Source of the DNA: a virus
Length of the DNA stretch: 34,084 nt
Virus record (IMG/VR): IMGVR_UViG_3300017917_003792
Coordinates: 1-34,084 of that record
Direction: 5' to 3' (one strand)
Shown: piece after piece, positions 14,071 to 20,670 of the stretch
How the letters are laid out: each line of letters opens with the position of its first letter
Position numbering within the stretch: the first letter of the stretch is position 1
Translations under genes and position numbers: made by a program
Notes under the pieces: generated by a model
Seen by the model: the letters and a program-made list of their open reading frames with translations, nothing else
Told to the model about the DNA's origin: nothing
The model's database searches: none

Positions 14071-14329
14071 GGTAAAATATCGCAAACTTGGCAAACATAA
14101 AGTCTGGGGATTCTCAGACAGTTCTGGTTTTGTTGAGTTAGATGCAACTCTCAAAGGGAAAAAGGCATTAGAGATATTAGTCCATGAGTGTCTGCACTTA
14201 CTTTATCCTGCTGACACAGAGGAGGAAATTGTAAATAAAAGTATAACTTTGACAAATACTCTTTGGCATGAAAAGTATAGAAAGATAGATGACAAAGAGG
14301 ACATCCCAATGCAAGATGGCTCACTATGA
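14057..14329 (+). CDS. Small HExxH metallopeptidase-like protein
   Basis: 90 aa beginning with GTG. ALEILVHECLHLLYPADTEEEIV contains the zinc metallopeptidase motif H-E-x-x-H (43-47) followed by a downstream acidic run. Similar tiny HExxH proteins are common in phage replication/packaging regions, some related to ImmA/SprT-like peptidases, without known substrate. There is no ATG upstream in this frame before the previous gene's coding body, so GTG is the best start. Confidence 0.65.
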   Translation: MNRIKVKYRKLGKHKVWGFSDSSGFVELDATLKGKKALEILVHECLHLLYPADTEEEIVNKSITLTNTLWHEKYRKIDDKEDIPMQDGSL

Positions 14330-14592
14330 AAAAACATACACAGATATACATGAAATATTTCGGATATGGAGTTGATGATTTCATTGGCTGTGAAGTATGC
14401 GGTAACAAAGCTGTTGACATTCATCATATTGATTGCAGGGGTATGGGTGGCTCAAAAGATAAAGACACGATCCAAAATTTAATGGCAATGTGTAGGATGT
14501 GTCATGAGAAATATGGGGACAAGAAAACATACACAGAACTGCTCAAAGAAACACACGAAAGATTTATAGAAATATATGGCAAAATGTACTGA
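14326..14592 (+). CDS. HNH endonuclease
   Basis: 88 aa. CEVC (22-25), DIHHIDCRGMGG (31-42), Asn51 (IQNLMAMC) and CRMCH (56-60) make a complete HNH site with two zinc-binding Cys pairs. Free-standing HNH proteins near terminase genes help DNA packaging and cos cleavage in HK97-like phages; with the terminase 600 bp downstream that role is likely. It overlaps the methyltransferase gene by 17 bp. Confidence 0.8.
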   Translation: MKKHTQIYMKYFGYGVDDFIGCEVCGNKAVDIHHIDCRGMGGSKDKDTIQNLMAMCRMCHEKYGDKKTYTELLKETHERFIEIYGKMY

Positions 14593-15106
14593 CAAAGAAT
14601 TTCTGGAAACAGAATTAAAAATGGGGATTAGTTTAGATAATCCTGCATTCATGGAGTTGGCAAAAAATACTGTTGCTCAATTAAATGGATATGGATCAAA
14701 GATTCTGGATTATGGCTGTGGAGTTGGAGCATATTCAAAGGCAGCTATTGAGCATGGTTTTGAGGTTTATGCATTCGAGAAGTTCAAGGCTCACAAAGAT
14801 TATTTAAAGGTAAATTTACCTGAATTAAAGGTAGTAAATAAACTACCAAAAACAGATATATTAATGTTTATTGAAACAGCAGAACATATGACTGATGATG
14901 AAATAAAAGGCATTTTTCAGCATATAAACCCAATATGGATTCTGTTTAGCAGTACAAGTGAAAAGACTGCCAATGATGAAATGTGGGGACATATAAACGT
15001 AAAAGAACAAAAAGAGTGGGATGATTTCTTTTTTAAGTTAGGGTACAGAATACACAAAAACGTACCACTCCCAACTGAATGGTCAAAGATTTATCAATTA
15101 ATGTAA
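14576..15106 (+). CDS. SAM-dependent methyltransferase (class I)
   Basis: 176 aa. ILDYGCGVGAYS (43-54) is the SAM-binding motif I, and YAFEKF the acidic motif II. FIETAEHM follows in the place of motif IV. No DNA-methylase DPPY/NPPY motif is seen, so the substrate may be a protein, small molecule or sugar rather than adenine or cytosine. The glycosyltransferase 4 kb upstream raises the option of glycan methylation. Confidence 0.7.
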   Translation: MAKCTDKEFLETELKMGISLDNPAFMELAKNTVAQLNGYGSKILDYGCGVGAYSKAAIEHGFEVYAFEKFKAHKDYLKVNLPELKVVNKLPKTDILMFIETAEHMTDDEIKGIFQHINPIWILFSSTSEKTANDEMWGHINVKEQKEWDDFFFKLGYRIHKNVPLPTEWSKIYQLM

Positions 15107-15107
15107 G

Positions 15108-15230
15108 ATGAAAAAAGGATCACAGGAAAAAATAAAGGTTTCATTTGGCAAACGTAAAAAGGGGAAGGCAAAAAGAGCCTTTAACAAACATGACAGAAAA
15201 GAAAGAACATACAGGGGACAAGGTAGGTAG
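15108..15230 (+). CDS. Small basic phage protein (40 aa)
   Basis: ATG one base after the methyltransferase stop. The product contains KIKVSFGKRKKGKAKRAFNK and ends in KERTYRGQGR. This very basic pattern with the YRGQGR end recurs in short genes just before the small terminase subunit in Bacteroidota phages. It overlaps the terminase start by 41 bp. Possibly DNA- or RNA-binding; function unknown. Confidence 0.65.
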   Translation: MKKGSQEKIKVSFGKRKKGKAKRAFNKHDRKERTYRGQGR

Positions 15231-15639
15231 ACCCACTAAGTACAAAGAGGAGTTCTGCAATATGCTAATTGAGCACATGGCAGAGGGTTATTCCTTTGAT
15301 TCATTTGCAGGAATTGTAGAGGTTCACATTGATACTTTATACGAATGGGCGAAGGTGCACAAAGAATTTTCCGATGCCAAACATATAGGGACTGCAAAAT
15401 CAATGGCATGGTGGGAAAAGGTTGGGCGAATGGGGATGATAAATGAGATACCATTTTTCAATGATAGGATATGGAGGCTGAACATGATCAACAGATTCAG
15501 GACTCAATGGTCAGATGGTACAAAGAATGAAAACAACGATAAAGTAAAAACTGAAATAGTTGTCAAATACGGAAATAAACCAGATAGACCTGTGGCTGCC
15601 GATAGCACATCAGACTCAACAGAAAGTTCTGGACTGTGA
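15190..15639 (+). CDS. terS: Terminase small subunit
   Basis: 149 aa from ATG 15190; the upstream TTG at 15145 lies inside the 40-aa gene. GRPTKYKEEFCNMLIEHMAEGYSFDSFAGIVEVHIDTLYEWAKVHKEFSDAKHIG is the helix-turn-helix DNA-recognition domain of this family. The Ser/Thr-rich end (ADSTSDSTESSGL) overlaps the large subunit gene by 80 bp. It recognises phage DNA and recruits the large subunit. Confidence 0.75.
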   Translation: MTEKKEHTGDKVGRPTKYKEEFCNMLIEHMAEGYSFDSFAGIVEVHIDTLYEWAKVHKEFSDAKHIGTAKSMAWWEKVGRMGMINEIPFFNDRIWRLNMINRFRTQWSDGTKNENNDKVKTEIVVKYGNKPDRPVAADSTSDSTESSGL

Positions 15640-16744
15640 TGCAAGGTTCATTGTTTTAATGTGTGGTCGAAGGTGGGGCAAAAGTGTAATCAGTCAATCA
15701 TTAGCAATTGAGAATGCCCTTCATGGCAAACTTGTAGCTTATATTACTCCGACATATGGGTTAGCAAAAATTTTTTATGATCAAATAGGAAACAGATTAG
15801 ATGCTGTTGTTGCATCAGGTAACAAATCAGATTTAGTCTTTAACTTTTTCTCAGGTGGATCAATCAGGTTCTTTACAGGAGAAAGATTAGATAATCTCAG
15901 AGGTCAGAGTTTCCACATGGCAATCATTGATGAGGCATCATACATTCCGAACCTTGAACATGGTTGGCTGAATGCCATCAGACCTACCTTAACAGACTTC
16001 AAAGGAAGGGCAATATTCCTGTCAACTCCCAAAGGGCAGAATTACTTTTATTCCCTGTACATGAAGTCAGGAGAAAAGGGTTGGCAAAGTTTTAAGTTTA
16101 CAACATATGATAACCCACACATATCCCCCGATGAAATAGATGACGCAAGAACCCAACTGCCCTCTGCTGTATTCGAACAGGAGTATATGGCGAACCCAAT
16201 GGAAAATGCCTCAAATCCATTTGGCAGTCAGTTCATAAAGCAATGCACAAAACCAATGAGTGCCTCTGAGCCTCTTTATTTTGGCATAGATTTGGCGAAG
16301 TCTGTGGATTGGACTGTTATCATTGGTTTAGATCAAAATGGCAATGTTAGCCTTCTAAAACGTTTCCAGAGGGATTGGGGCAGCACTAAACAGGAAATCC
16401 TAAATCTACCCAGAAAACCAATAGTCATTGACTCCACAGGTGTGGGTGATCCTATTTATGAAGATTTACTTAGGCAAGGGATTAATATTCAAGGAGTTAA
16501 GTTTACAAGTCAATCCAAACAGCAACTGATGATGGGGTTACAGACTGCCATACAAACAGGCAGGATCGGTTTCCCTGAGGGGATCATTACTCAGGAGTTA
16601 GAAATCTTTGAGTACCAATATACTCCGACAGGGGTTAAATATTCTGCACCATCTGGTTTCCATGATGATTGCGTTATGGCTCTTGCTCTTGCATGGCATA
16701 ATATGAATTTCAAAGCAGGTTCTGGGAAATATAGTTTCCTTTAA
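15560..16744 (+). CDS. terL: Terminase large subunit
   Basis: 394 aa. Packaging ATPase: adenine-binding HQTQQKVL, Walker A GRRWGKS (36-42), Walker B MAIIDEAS (Asp124, Glu125) and coupling motif STPKG (155-159). Nuclease: GIDLAKSVDW (Asp244), VIDSTG (Asp291) and HDDC (369-370). The only possible start upstream of the ATPase motifs is TTG 15560, directly after a TAG; the first ATG is at 15659, just before Walker A. So it uses a TTG start or is reached by frameshift from the small subunit. Motor for DNA packaging into proheads. Confidence 0.9.
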   Translation: MSNTEINQIDLWLPIAHQTQQKVLDCDARFIVLMCGRRWGKSVISQSLAIENALHGKLVAYITPTYGLAKIFYDQIGNRLDAVVASGNKSDLVFNFFSGGSIRFFTGERLDNLRGQSFHMAIIDEASYIPNLEHGWLNAIRPTLTDFKGRAIFLSTPKGQNYFYSLYMKSGEKGWQSFKFTTYDNPHISPDEIDDARTQLPSAVFEQEYMANPMENASNPFGSQFIKQCTKPMSASEPLYFGIDLAKSVDWTVIIGLDQNGNVSLLKRFQRDWGSTKQEILNLPRKPIVIDSTGVGDPIYEDLLRQGINIQGVKFTSQSKQQLMMGLQTAIQTGRIGFPEGIITQELEIFEYQYTPTGVKYSAPSGFHDDCVMALALAWHNMNFKAGSGKYSFL

Positions 16745-16762
16745 AAAAAAGTTTAAAAAATA

Positions 16763-16793
16763 TTTGGTGGATATAAAAAAAGGTTTATCTTTA
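16763..16793 (+). promoter_or_regulatory. Promoter with shared leader (accessory unit 1)
   Basis: TTTG (16763-16766), 19 bp, TATCTTTA (16786-16793). The leader ends AAAACCACTTATTATG at the start codon 16817, identical to that before 18449 and 27824 (minus). Confidence 0.7.
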
Positions 16794-16816
16794 ATGTACA
16801 AATAAAACCACTTATT

Positions 16817-17422
16817 ATGAAACAAGACAATTTTTACAAGTATTTCCCAACTGCAGAAGAGGTAGCTAAATTTGAAGAGCATTGCAGGTATGAAGATGAT
16901 CAGTACAGAAAGAATGCTGATTATCGGATGCAAAATTATTACAATTGTGTAGATGATTATTCATGGGGAGGGATTTGTGATCAAATAGCAGATCGAGCAA
17001 AGAGAGAAAGAGATGCTGATTTGAGTTTATTAAAGGAGCAATTAAAACTTGGAAAAGCTATTTCTGATCAACAGCATTGTTCGATTCTGGTTGATGCCGA
17101 AACTAAACAAATAGTTTCAGATAGGATCGTAAAAGGTAAATTTGGTGATTGTTGGATCATAAAGAATGGCAATGATGTTAAATTTGTCAGTGTTGCAAAA
17201 AAGCAATCTACCTATCAGAAAAAAGGGTATTTAGTTTTCACTAAACGTTATCATTTTGAGTATTATGGATATTTTTCAAAAGGGGTAAAGATTCAATTAA
17301 GAATCATTAAAACTGATATTTTAGAGGAATTGCCAGAATATCAAAGCACTTATCTTTCTCAGGATTTATACTTTGCAATTAAAAATAAAGAGCATGAAAT
17401 GCAGGATCAAATTCCTGCTTAA
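16817..17422 (+). CDS. Accessory protein of unknown function (201 aa)
   Basis: Own promoter and terminator. An acidic, helical N-terminal half (YFPTAEEVAKFEEHCRYEDDQYRKNADYRMQ) is followed by a beta-rich part: SILVDAETKQIVSDRIVKGKFGDCWIIKNGNDVKFVSVAKKQSTYQKKGY. The second part resembles a family seen in phages and plasmids of Bacteroidota, with no known function. No membrane segment. Position between packaging and tail genes plus independent control suggests a moron-type gene. Confidence 0.65.
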   Translation: MKQDNFYKYFPTAEEVAKFEEHCRYEDDQYRKNADYRMQNYYNCVDDYSWGGICDQIADRAKRERDADLSLLKEQLKLGKAISDQQHCSILVDAETKQIVSDRIVKGKFGDCWIIKNGNDVKFVSVAKKQSTYQKKGYLVFTKRYHFEYYGYFSKGVKIQLRIIKTDILEELPEYQSTYLSQDLYFAIKNKEHEMQDQIPA

Positions 17423-17428
17423 TTTTTT
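17401..17428 (+). terminator. Terminator overlapping the next promoter
   Basis: GCAGGA (17401-17406) pairs with TCCTGC (17413-17418), loop TCAAAT, followed by TTAATTTTTT. The stem covers the last codons of the 201-aa gene. The T-tract provides the -33 TTTG of the next promoter. Confidence 0.65.
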
Positions 17429-17456
17429 GGTTTATTTAAAAATATGTTTATCTTTG
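17426..17456 (+). promoter_or_regulatory. Perfect Bacteroidota promoter (accessory unit 2)
   Basis: TTTG (17426-17429), 19 bp, TATCTTTG (17449-17456): both boxes match consensus. The leader before ATG 17475 is AAAAACAACGTTATG, a more distant form of the shared leader. Confidence 0.75.
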
Positions 17457-17474
17457 TTATATAAAAACAACGTT

Positions 17475-17768
17475 ATGAAAAAAATCACTTTAGCGACAAT
17501 CAAAAGTTTCCTCAAGAAAAACGAAGGCAAAATCTTCATCAAAACTAAATCAGACTTCAATGGTCATACTGACTGTGTCGAACAGGTTCAGGATCATTTC
17601 AAATTGGCAAAGCAGGTTGAAAACTCCAAATATACTTTGGGAGTTGGTGGGGCATGGTTTGTGGGAAGTTCAAGAGATAGATTTGAAAACTTCGAGAATG
17701 AGATTTACTCAGGATATGAAGTCTGGAATTGCTGCGGAAGTTTCATCATTGCAAAACCTAAAAACTAA
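17475..17768 (+). CDS. Conserved phage/plasmid protein of unknown function
   Basis: 97 aa. TLATIKSFLKKNEGKIFIKTKSDFNGHTDCVEQV, LGVGGAWFVGSSRDRFENFENEIYSGYEVWNCCGSFIIA is a conserved pattern in small proteins of phages and conjugative elements; the Cys-Cys-Gly-Ser end is constant. Function unknown. First gene of a four-gene unit (to 18415). Confidence 0.7.
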   Translation: MKKITLATIKSFLKKNEGKIFIKTKSDFNGHTDCVEQVQDHFKLAKQVENSKYTLGVGGAWFVGSSRDRFENFENEIYSGYEVWNCCGSFIIAKPKN

Positions 17769-17772
17769 TAAA

Positions 17773-17859
17773 ATGAAAAAGGAAAACTTAAACTTACTTT
17801 TAGCTTTATTGATCGGTGCAATCATTATTGGTTTACTTCAAGATAATTACTGTTTATGA
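17773..17859 (+). CDS. 28-aa single-span membrane peptide
   Basis: MKKENLN followed by a 15-residue hydrophobic span (LLLALLIGAIIIGLL) and QDNYCL. ATG 4 bp after the previous stop; ATGA overlap with the next gene. Short size and clean membrane span suggest a membrane microprotein. Function unknown. Confidence 0.55.
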   Translation: MKKENLNLLLALLIGAIIIGLLQDNYCL

Positions 17860-18062
17860 CTCCAAAAGAAAAAGCAAAACAAATTGTTGATGAATTACAA
17901 TTTGCGATTATTGAAAGAAATGGAATATTATATTCTGGTATAAAAAAAGATGTAGCAATTGAAGCCTCAAAAATAGTGATAACCAATATTTTAAGAGAAG
18001 AAATATCTTTAACATATACAATTTATTGGGATAATGTAATTAAAGAAATAGAAAAATTATGA
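17856..18062 (+). CDS. Small conserved phage protein (MTPKEKA family)
   Basis: 68 aa: MTPKEKAKQIVDELQFAI...VAIEASKIVITNILRE...YWDNVIKEIEKL. This helical pattern is very common in Bacteroidota phages and mobile elements, with no assigned role. ATGA overlaps on both sides put it in the same unit as the 97-aa gene. Confidence 0.65.
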   Translation: MTPKEKAKQIVDELQFAIIERNGILYSGIKKDVAIEASKIVITNILREEISLTYTIYWDNVIKEIEKL

Positions 18063-18415
18063 TTACGAATTTTGAAAATGAAACCTGCCCTCTTTCTGAT
18101 GATGAAAAGCAATTCGTGCCTTTGATCATTCAGGGACTATCAACCAAAACAAAAGACAATCCTATTAAGTCAGACTCCATCTGTGAGAAGTTAAATGAGA
18201 AGTACAATTACGGATGCAAGATGACAGGAGCAAGGCTAAGAAAGATCACAAACTTTATCAGGAGTGAAGGCATCCTGCCTGTGATAGCAACCTCAAATGG
18301 GTACTATTGCAGTTATGATAAAAGAGAGATTGAGGATCAGATTAAGAGCCTATATGAAAGAGCAGAGGCAATCACAAAAAGTGCAGATGGTTTAAAAAAG
18401 TTTTTAAATAATTAA
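18059..18415 (+). CDS. Winged-helix-like DNA-binding protein
   Basis: 118 aa. CPLSDDEKQFVPLIIQGLSTKTKDNPIKSDSICEKLNEKYNYGCKMTGARLRKITNFIRSEGILPVIATSNGYYCS matches a phage protein family with a helix-turn-helix (residues 38-75) and a wing-like GYYCSYD. The end is a charged coil. Possible transcription regulator of accessory or early genes; the target is unknown. Confidence 0.6.
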   Translation: MITNFENETCPLSDDEKQFVPLIIQGLSTKTKDNPIKSDSICEKLNEKYNYGCKMTGARLRKITNFIRSEGILPVIATSNGYYCSYDKREIEDQIKSLYERAEAITKSADGLKKFLNN

Positions 18416-18433
18416 AACATTTGTTTATATTTG
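18403..18433 (+). promoter_or_regulatory. Promoter with shared leader (accessory unit 3)
   Basis: TTTA (18403-18406), 19 bp, TATATTTG (18426-18433). The leader ends AAAACCACTTATTATG at 18449. It drives the 60-aa gene and the XRE regulator. Confidence 0.7.
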
Positions 18434-18448
18434 TAAAAACCACTTATT

Positions 18449-18631
18449 ATGAAAATAGAATTAATTAAAGAAATCGACATTCATGGAAAAACTTGGTATT
18501 ACATTACAAAAGACGGAGAATACCAGAGCGGAACTACAACATGGAATTTAGAAGAGGCGGAATTAAAATTTACCGCAATTTCCGAAAATCGACAGTCGAC
18601 AAAGGAAGTAATCAAACAAATAGAGATATGA
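18449..18631 (+). CDS. Hypothetical 60-aa protein paired with the XRE regulator
   Basis: MKIELIKEIDIHGKTWYYITKDGEYQSGTTTWNLEEAELKF resembles small phage proteins with a beta hairpin that begin MKIE and contain WYYIT-type strands. It precedes an XRE gene with an ATGA overlap, the layout of some toxin-antitoxin pairs, but no toxin fold is recognisable. Own promoter. Confidence 0.55.
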   Translation: MKIELIKEIDIHGKTWYYITKDGEYQSGTTTWNLEEAELKFTAISENRQSTKEVIKQIEI

Positions 18632-18834
18632 TCGGTGAACTACTAAGGAAAACAAGACAAGAGCAAAACTTAACCCAGAAACAATTGGCTGAGAAATCAG
18701 GCATCAGCTTTGTTTCAATAAACCGAATTGAAAATGGCAACCCACCCAGACTTTCAGTCATCACAAAAATCTTCTCAGCAATGGGCAAAGAGGTATCAAT
18801 CAACATTACTGACTCAACTCAAGTGGTTGATTAA
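18628..18834 (+). CDS. XRE-family helix-turn-helix regulator
   Basis: 68 aa from ATG 18628. IGELLRKTRQEQNLTQKQLAEKSGISFVSINRIENGNPPRLSVITKIFSAMG is a complete five-helix HTH_3 domain; only a short tail (KEVSINITDSTQVVD) follows. Single-domain XRE proteins are repressors or antitoxins. The inverted repeats at 5215-5276 are candidate operators. No opposing Cro-like gene is found, so a lysogeny switch is not evident. Confidence 0.8.
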   Translation: MIGELLRKTRQEQNLTQKQLAEKSGISFVSINRIENGNPPRLSVITKIFSAMGKEVSINITDSTQVVD

Positions 18835-18934
18835 GGTGATTTGGTTTCCTATATCTTTATTGATATGTTTCCCAATTGTTGCTATTGCATTATATTATGC
18901 ATTTACAGAATGGTATGATAAAATTCATTACTAA
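18734..18934 (+). CDS. Small membrane protein, start uncertain
   Basis: 66 aa from ATG 18734, overlapping the XRE gene by 101 bp. The hydrophobic block KVIWFPISLLICFPIVAIALYYAF then EWYDKIHY resembles small one- or two-span proteins found just before tail-chaperone genes in related phages. The first 25 residues are unlike a natural protein and lie entirely in the XRE gene, so translation may start at an internal TTG or GTG (near 18820-18840). It shares one base with the next ATG. Confidence 0.5.
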   Translation: MATHPDFQSSQKSSQQWAKRYQSTLLTQLKWLIKVIWFPISLLICFPIVAIALYYAFTEWYDKIHY

Positions 18935-19593
18935 TGACATGGCAGGATATTAACGTATTTCAATTTCAGCAGATAGTAAAAGCAAGGGAGGAAAAAGACT
19001 CTATTGAAAGGGATAGCAAATTAATTGCAATCATCAATGGATGGGGAGAAATGCAGGTTGATTCTTTAACTGTTGAAGATTATAATAAAGAAAGAGCAAA
19101 GCTAAAATTTCTGGATGAAGATATAACAGGAAATCCTGTTAATTATATAAACATAAATAAACATAGGTATCAATGCATATATGATGTAAGAAAAATAAAT
19201 GCAGCCAGATATATTGAGAGTAAAACATTTTCACAGGAACTTGTACCTAACCTTCATAAAATTGCAGCATCATTAGTTCATCCAATGAAAAAGACTTTAT
19301 TTGGTTGGAGGCTTGACAAATACGATGCAGCCAAACATGAGCAATATTCTCAGGATATGTTGGAGGCAAGATTTGTAGATGTTTATCATTCCGTTGTTTT
19401 TTTTTATCATGTCTACAGAAATTGGATGGAGGTTTCAAAGGCTTATTTGATAGCGGAGATGGGGAAGCAGGGGGTTACGAACCCAGAAAAGGCGGTAGCC
19501 GATTTATTGAATATTATGGATGGCAGTATTGTACCAAAACTGTTGCCGACCACGAAAATATCACAGTTACAGAAGCATATGAATTACCGATAA
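18934..19593 (+). CDS. Tail assembly chaperone, short form (gpG-like)
   Basis: 219 aa. Position before tail genes, size, and an overlapping reading frame with a slippery site identify it as a tail assembly chaperone. TWQDINVFQFQQIVKAREEKDSIERDSKLIAIINGWG is the usual N-terminus of these proteins in Bacteroidota phages. The normal product ends DGSIVPKLLPTTKISQLQKHMNYR. It is thought to coat the tape measure and recruit tail tube subunits. The -1 form is listed separately. Confidence 0.7.
   Translation: MTWQDINVFQFQQIVKAREEKDSIERDSKLIAIINGWGEMQVDSLTVEDYNKERAKLKFLDEDITGNPVNYININKHRYQCIYDVRKINAARYIESKTFSQELVPNLHKIAASLVHPMKKTLFGWRLDKYDAAKHEQYSQDMLEARFVDVYHSVVFFYHVYRNWMEVSKAYLIAEMGKQGVTNPEKAVADLLNIMDGSIVPKLLPTTKISQLQKHMNYR
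19397..19405 (+). other. Slippery nine-T run for -1 frameshift
   Basis: The chaperone frame reads GTT GTT TTT TTT TAT across nine T residues; both TTT codons can re-pair one base back. The -1 frame is then open to 19655. This is the standard placement of a lambda G/GT-type signal. I do not see a strong downstream pseudoknot by eye. Confidence 0.6.
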
Positions 19594-19655
19594 TTCACTA
19601 TCTTAATACTTTGGCATATTTGAAAGCAGAAAGAGATTTTAAAAAGAATGGATAA
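19404..19655 (+). CDS. -1 frame extension of the tail chaperone (GT-like fusion)
   Basis: After the slip the -1 frame adds 83 residues (fusion of 157 + 83 = 240 aa). It ends with GGSRFIEYYGWQYCTKTVADHENITVTEAYELPIIHYLNTLAYLKAERDFKKN, a well-ordered helical segment resembling T-domain ends in related phages (NTLAYLKA). No ATG exists in the extension; only TTG 19422 could start it separately. Expected to be made at low level and to bind tail tube protein. Confidence 0.6.
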   Translation, partial: LSCLQKLDGGFKGLFDSGDGEAGGYEPRKGGSRFIEYYGWQYCTKTVADHENITVTEAYELPIIHYLNTLAYLKAERDFKKNG

Positions 19656-19889
19656 ATGGAAATAGAAATCTTATATCATACCGATACCACAAAGATGCTC
19701 AAAGATTTGGACATGGAATTTAATTGGGATGATCTGGATAGGGTTATGGCATATTTCTGCAATATAGATGTAATCCTGCCATATGTCAGAGATGGTGTTG
19801 AGTATACAGAGATTCATGTTGGAAATCATACTTATATCAGCACAGTACCTTATTTGTTGTTAAAGAAAGTTTTAATTCAATTACAATAG
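19656..19889 (+). CDS. Hypothetical 77-aa protein in the tail region
   Basis: ATG directly after the stop of the -1 extension. MEIEILYHTDTTKMLKDLDMEFNWDDLDRVMAYFCNIDVILPYVRDG is acidic and alpha/beta, followed by GNHTYISTVPYLLLKKVLIQLQ. It is followed by a terminator. Family not recognised by name; likely a virion accessory or regulatory protein. Confidence 0.65.
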   Translation: MEIEILYHTDTTKMLKDLDMEFNWDDLDRVMAYFCNIDVILPYVRDGVEYTEIHVGNHTYISTVPYLLLKKVLIQLQ

Positions 19890-19912
19890 CTTTTTTTCAT
19901 AGCGGTTGGTTT

Positions 19913-19941
19913 ACCCTGTCTTTTTAGGCAGGGTTTTTTTT
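19913..19941 (+). terminator. Rho-independent terminator between tail genes
   Basis: ACCCTGTC (19913-19920) pairs with GGCAGGGT (19927-19934), 8 bp with one G-T pair, loop TTTTTA, followed by a run of eight T. The loop is identical to that of the terminator at 30474-30508. Confidence 0.85.
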
Positions 19942-19964
19942 GCCAGATATTTTCCCAATTTTGG

Positions 19965-19975
19965 CTCATTTATAA
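19965..19975 (+). promoter_or_regulatory. CATTTATA element at the start of the tail-completion gene
   Basis: CTCATTTATAA ends 2 bp before the GTG start 19978 and follows the terminator. The same element lies at the same distance before the genes at 25562 and 30541. It resembles a degenerate -7 box (TAnnTTTG) placed so that the mRNA would begin at the start codon. Confidence 0.4.
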
Positions 19976-19977
19976 GT

Positions 19978-20670
19978 GTGAATAGACAACAGGCTGAATT
20001 TGTTAGAGAAAGATTTCTGAGCAGGTTTTCAGGTCAATATCAAAAGATTGATCCTGATAAATTCCCTGTGTTGGAGCAGATTCTTTTTGCTGCAGGTTTG
20101 GAGTTCAATGATACAGTAAGAAAGAATTTGGAAAAAGCAGGGGCAATAGCATCTGGAGCATTGGCAGATGTATCAGTACCACAGGTTGCGAGAACAGGTG
20201 AATTATATCAACTCTCTGTGGGTTATCCTATAGGATCAAAGCAAATGAAATACTTTGATTTTATCAATAAGGGTGTTAAGGGTGTAGGTGGAAAAGATGC
20301 AAAACCAAAAAGAAACTCTGGGCAATATACATTTAAAAGCAAAAGACCATCCTATTTTATGGCTAATGCGATTGCCAGATGGTTAGCAAATGCCAGAAAA
20401 AAGATTGCTGCAGATAGGGTAGATTTGAGCAAGGTGGCAAAAAAGAATAGGAGTCTTTCCAATATTGTAGATGCTGCAAAAAGTCGAAAGAGTTTGAGTT
20501 TTGCGATTGCATCAGCAATTAAAAGAGATGGTATAAGGGCAACATATTATTTTGACAGAGCAGTAAATCAGGTATTTAATAAAGACTTTCAGGAGGCTTT
20601 ACAGGTAGCTTTGGGAGCAGATATAGTAATACAAATAAGGCAAGAATATGGCAATAACAATAACAGATAG
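19978..20670 (+). CDS. Tail completion / HK97 gp10-like protein
   Basis: 230 aa from GTG 19978; a longer frame reaches back to a TTG inside the terminator and is rejected. Features: DTVRKNLEKAGAIASGALADVSVPQV, LYQLSVGYPIGSKQMKYFDFINKGVKG, YTFKSKRPSYFMANAIARWLANARKK and LSFAIASAIKRDGIRATYYFDRAV. This order is characteristic of gp10-like head-tail joining or tail completion proteins of Bacteroidota phages. It overlaps the next gene by 23 bp. Confidence 0.7.
   Translation: MNRQQAEFVRERFLSRFSGQYQKIDPDKFPVLEQILFAAGLEFNDTVRKNLEKAGAIASGALADVSVPQVARTGELYQLSVGYPIGSKQMKYFDFINKGVKGVGGKDAKPKRNSGQYTFKSKRPSYFMANAIARWLANARKKIAADRVDLSKVAKKNRSLSNIVDAAKSRKSLSFAIASAIKRDGIRATYYFDRAVNQVFNKDFQEALQVALGADIVIQIRQEYGNNNNR

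Noticed and set aside
14203-14427. Minus-strand frames opposite the HExxH and HNH genes
   Set aside because: Opposite two clearly recognisable domains; no starts or promoters.
15145-15189. Longer terS start at TTG 15145
   Set aside because: Lies inside the recognisable 40-aa basic protein gene; ATG 15190 gives the natural N-terminus.
18449-18834. Toxin-antitoxin module made of the 60-aa and XRE genes
   Set aside because: Layout fits, but the 60-aa protein has no toxin-like motif and resembles ordinary small phage proteins; kept as regulator plus unknown.
18628-18834. Lysogeny switch
   Set aside because: No integrase, excisionase, divergent cro-like gene or attachment site found; one XRE protein is not enough.
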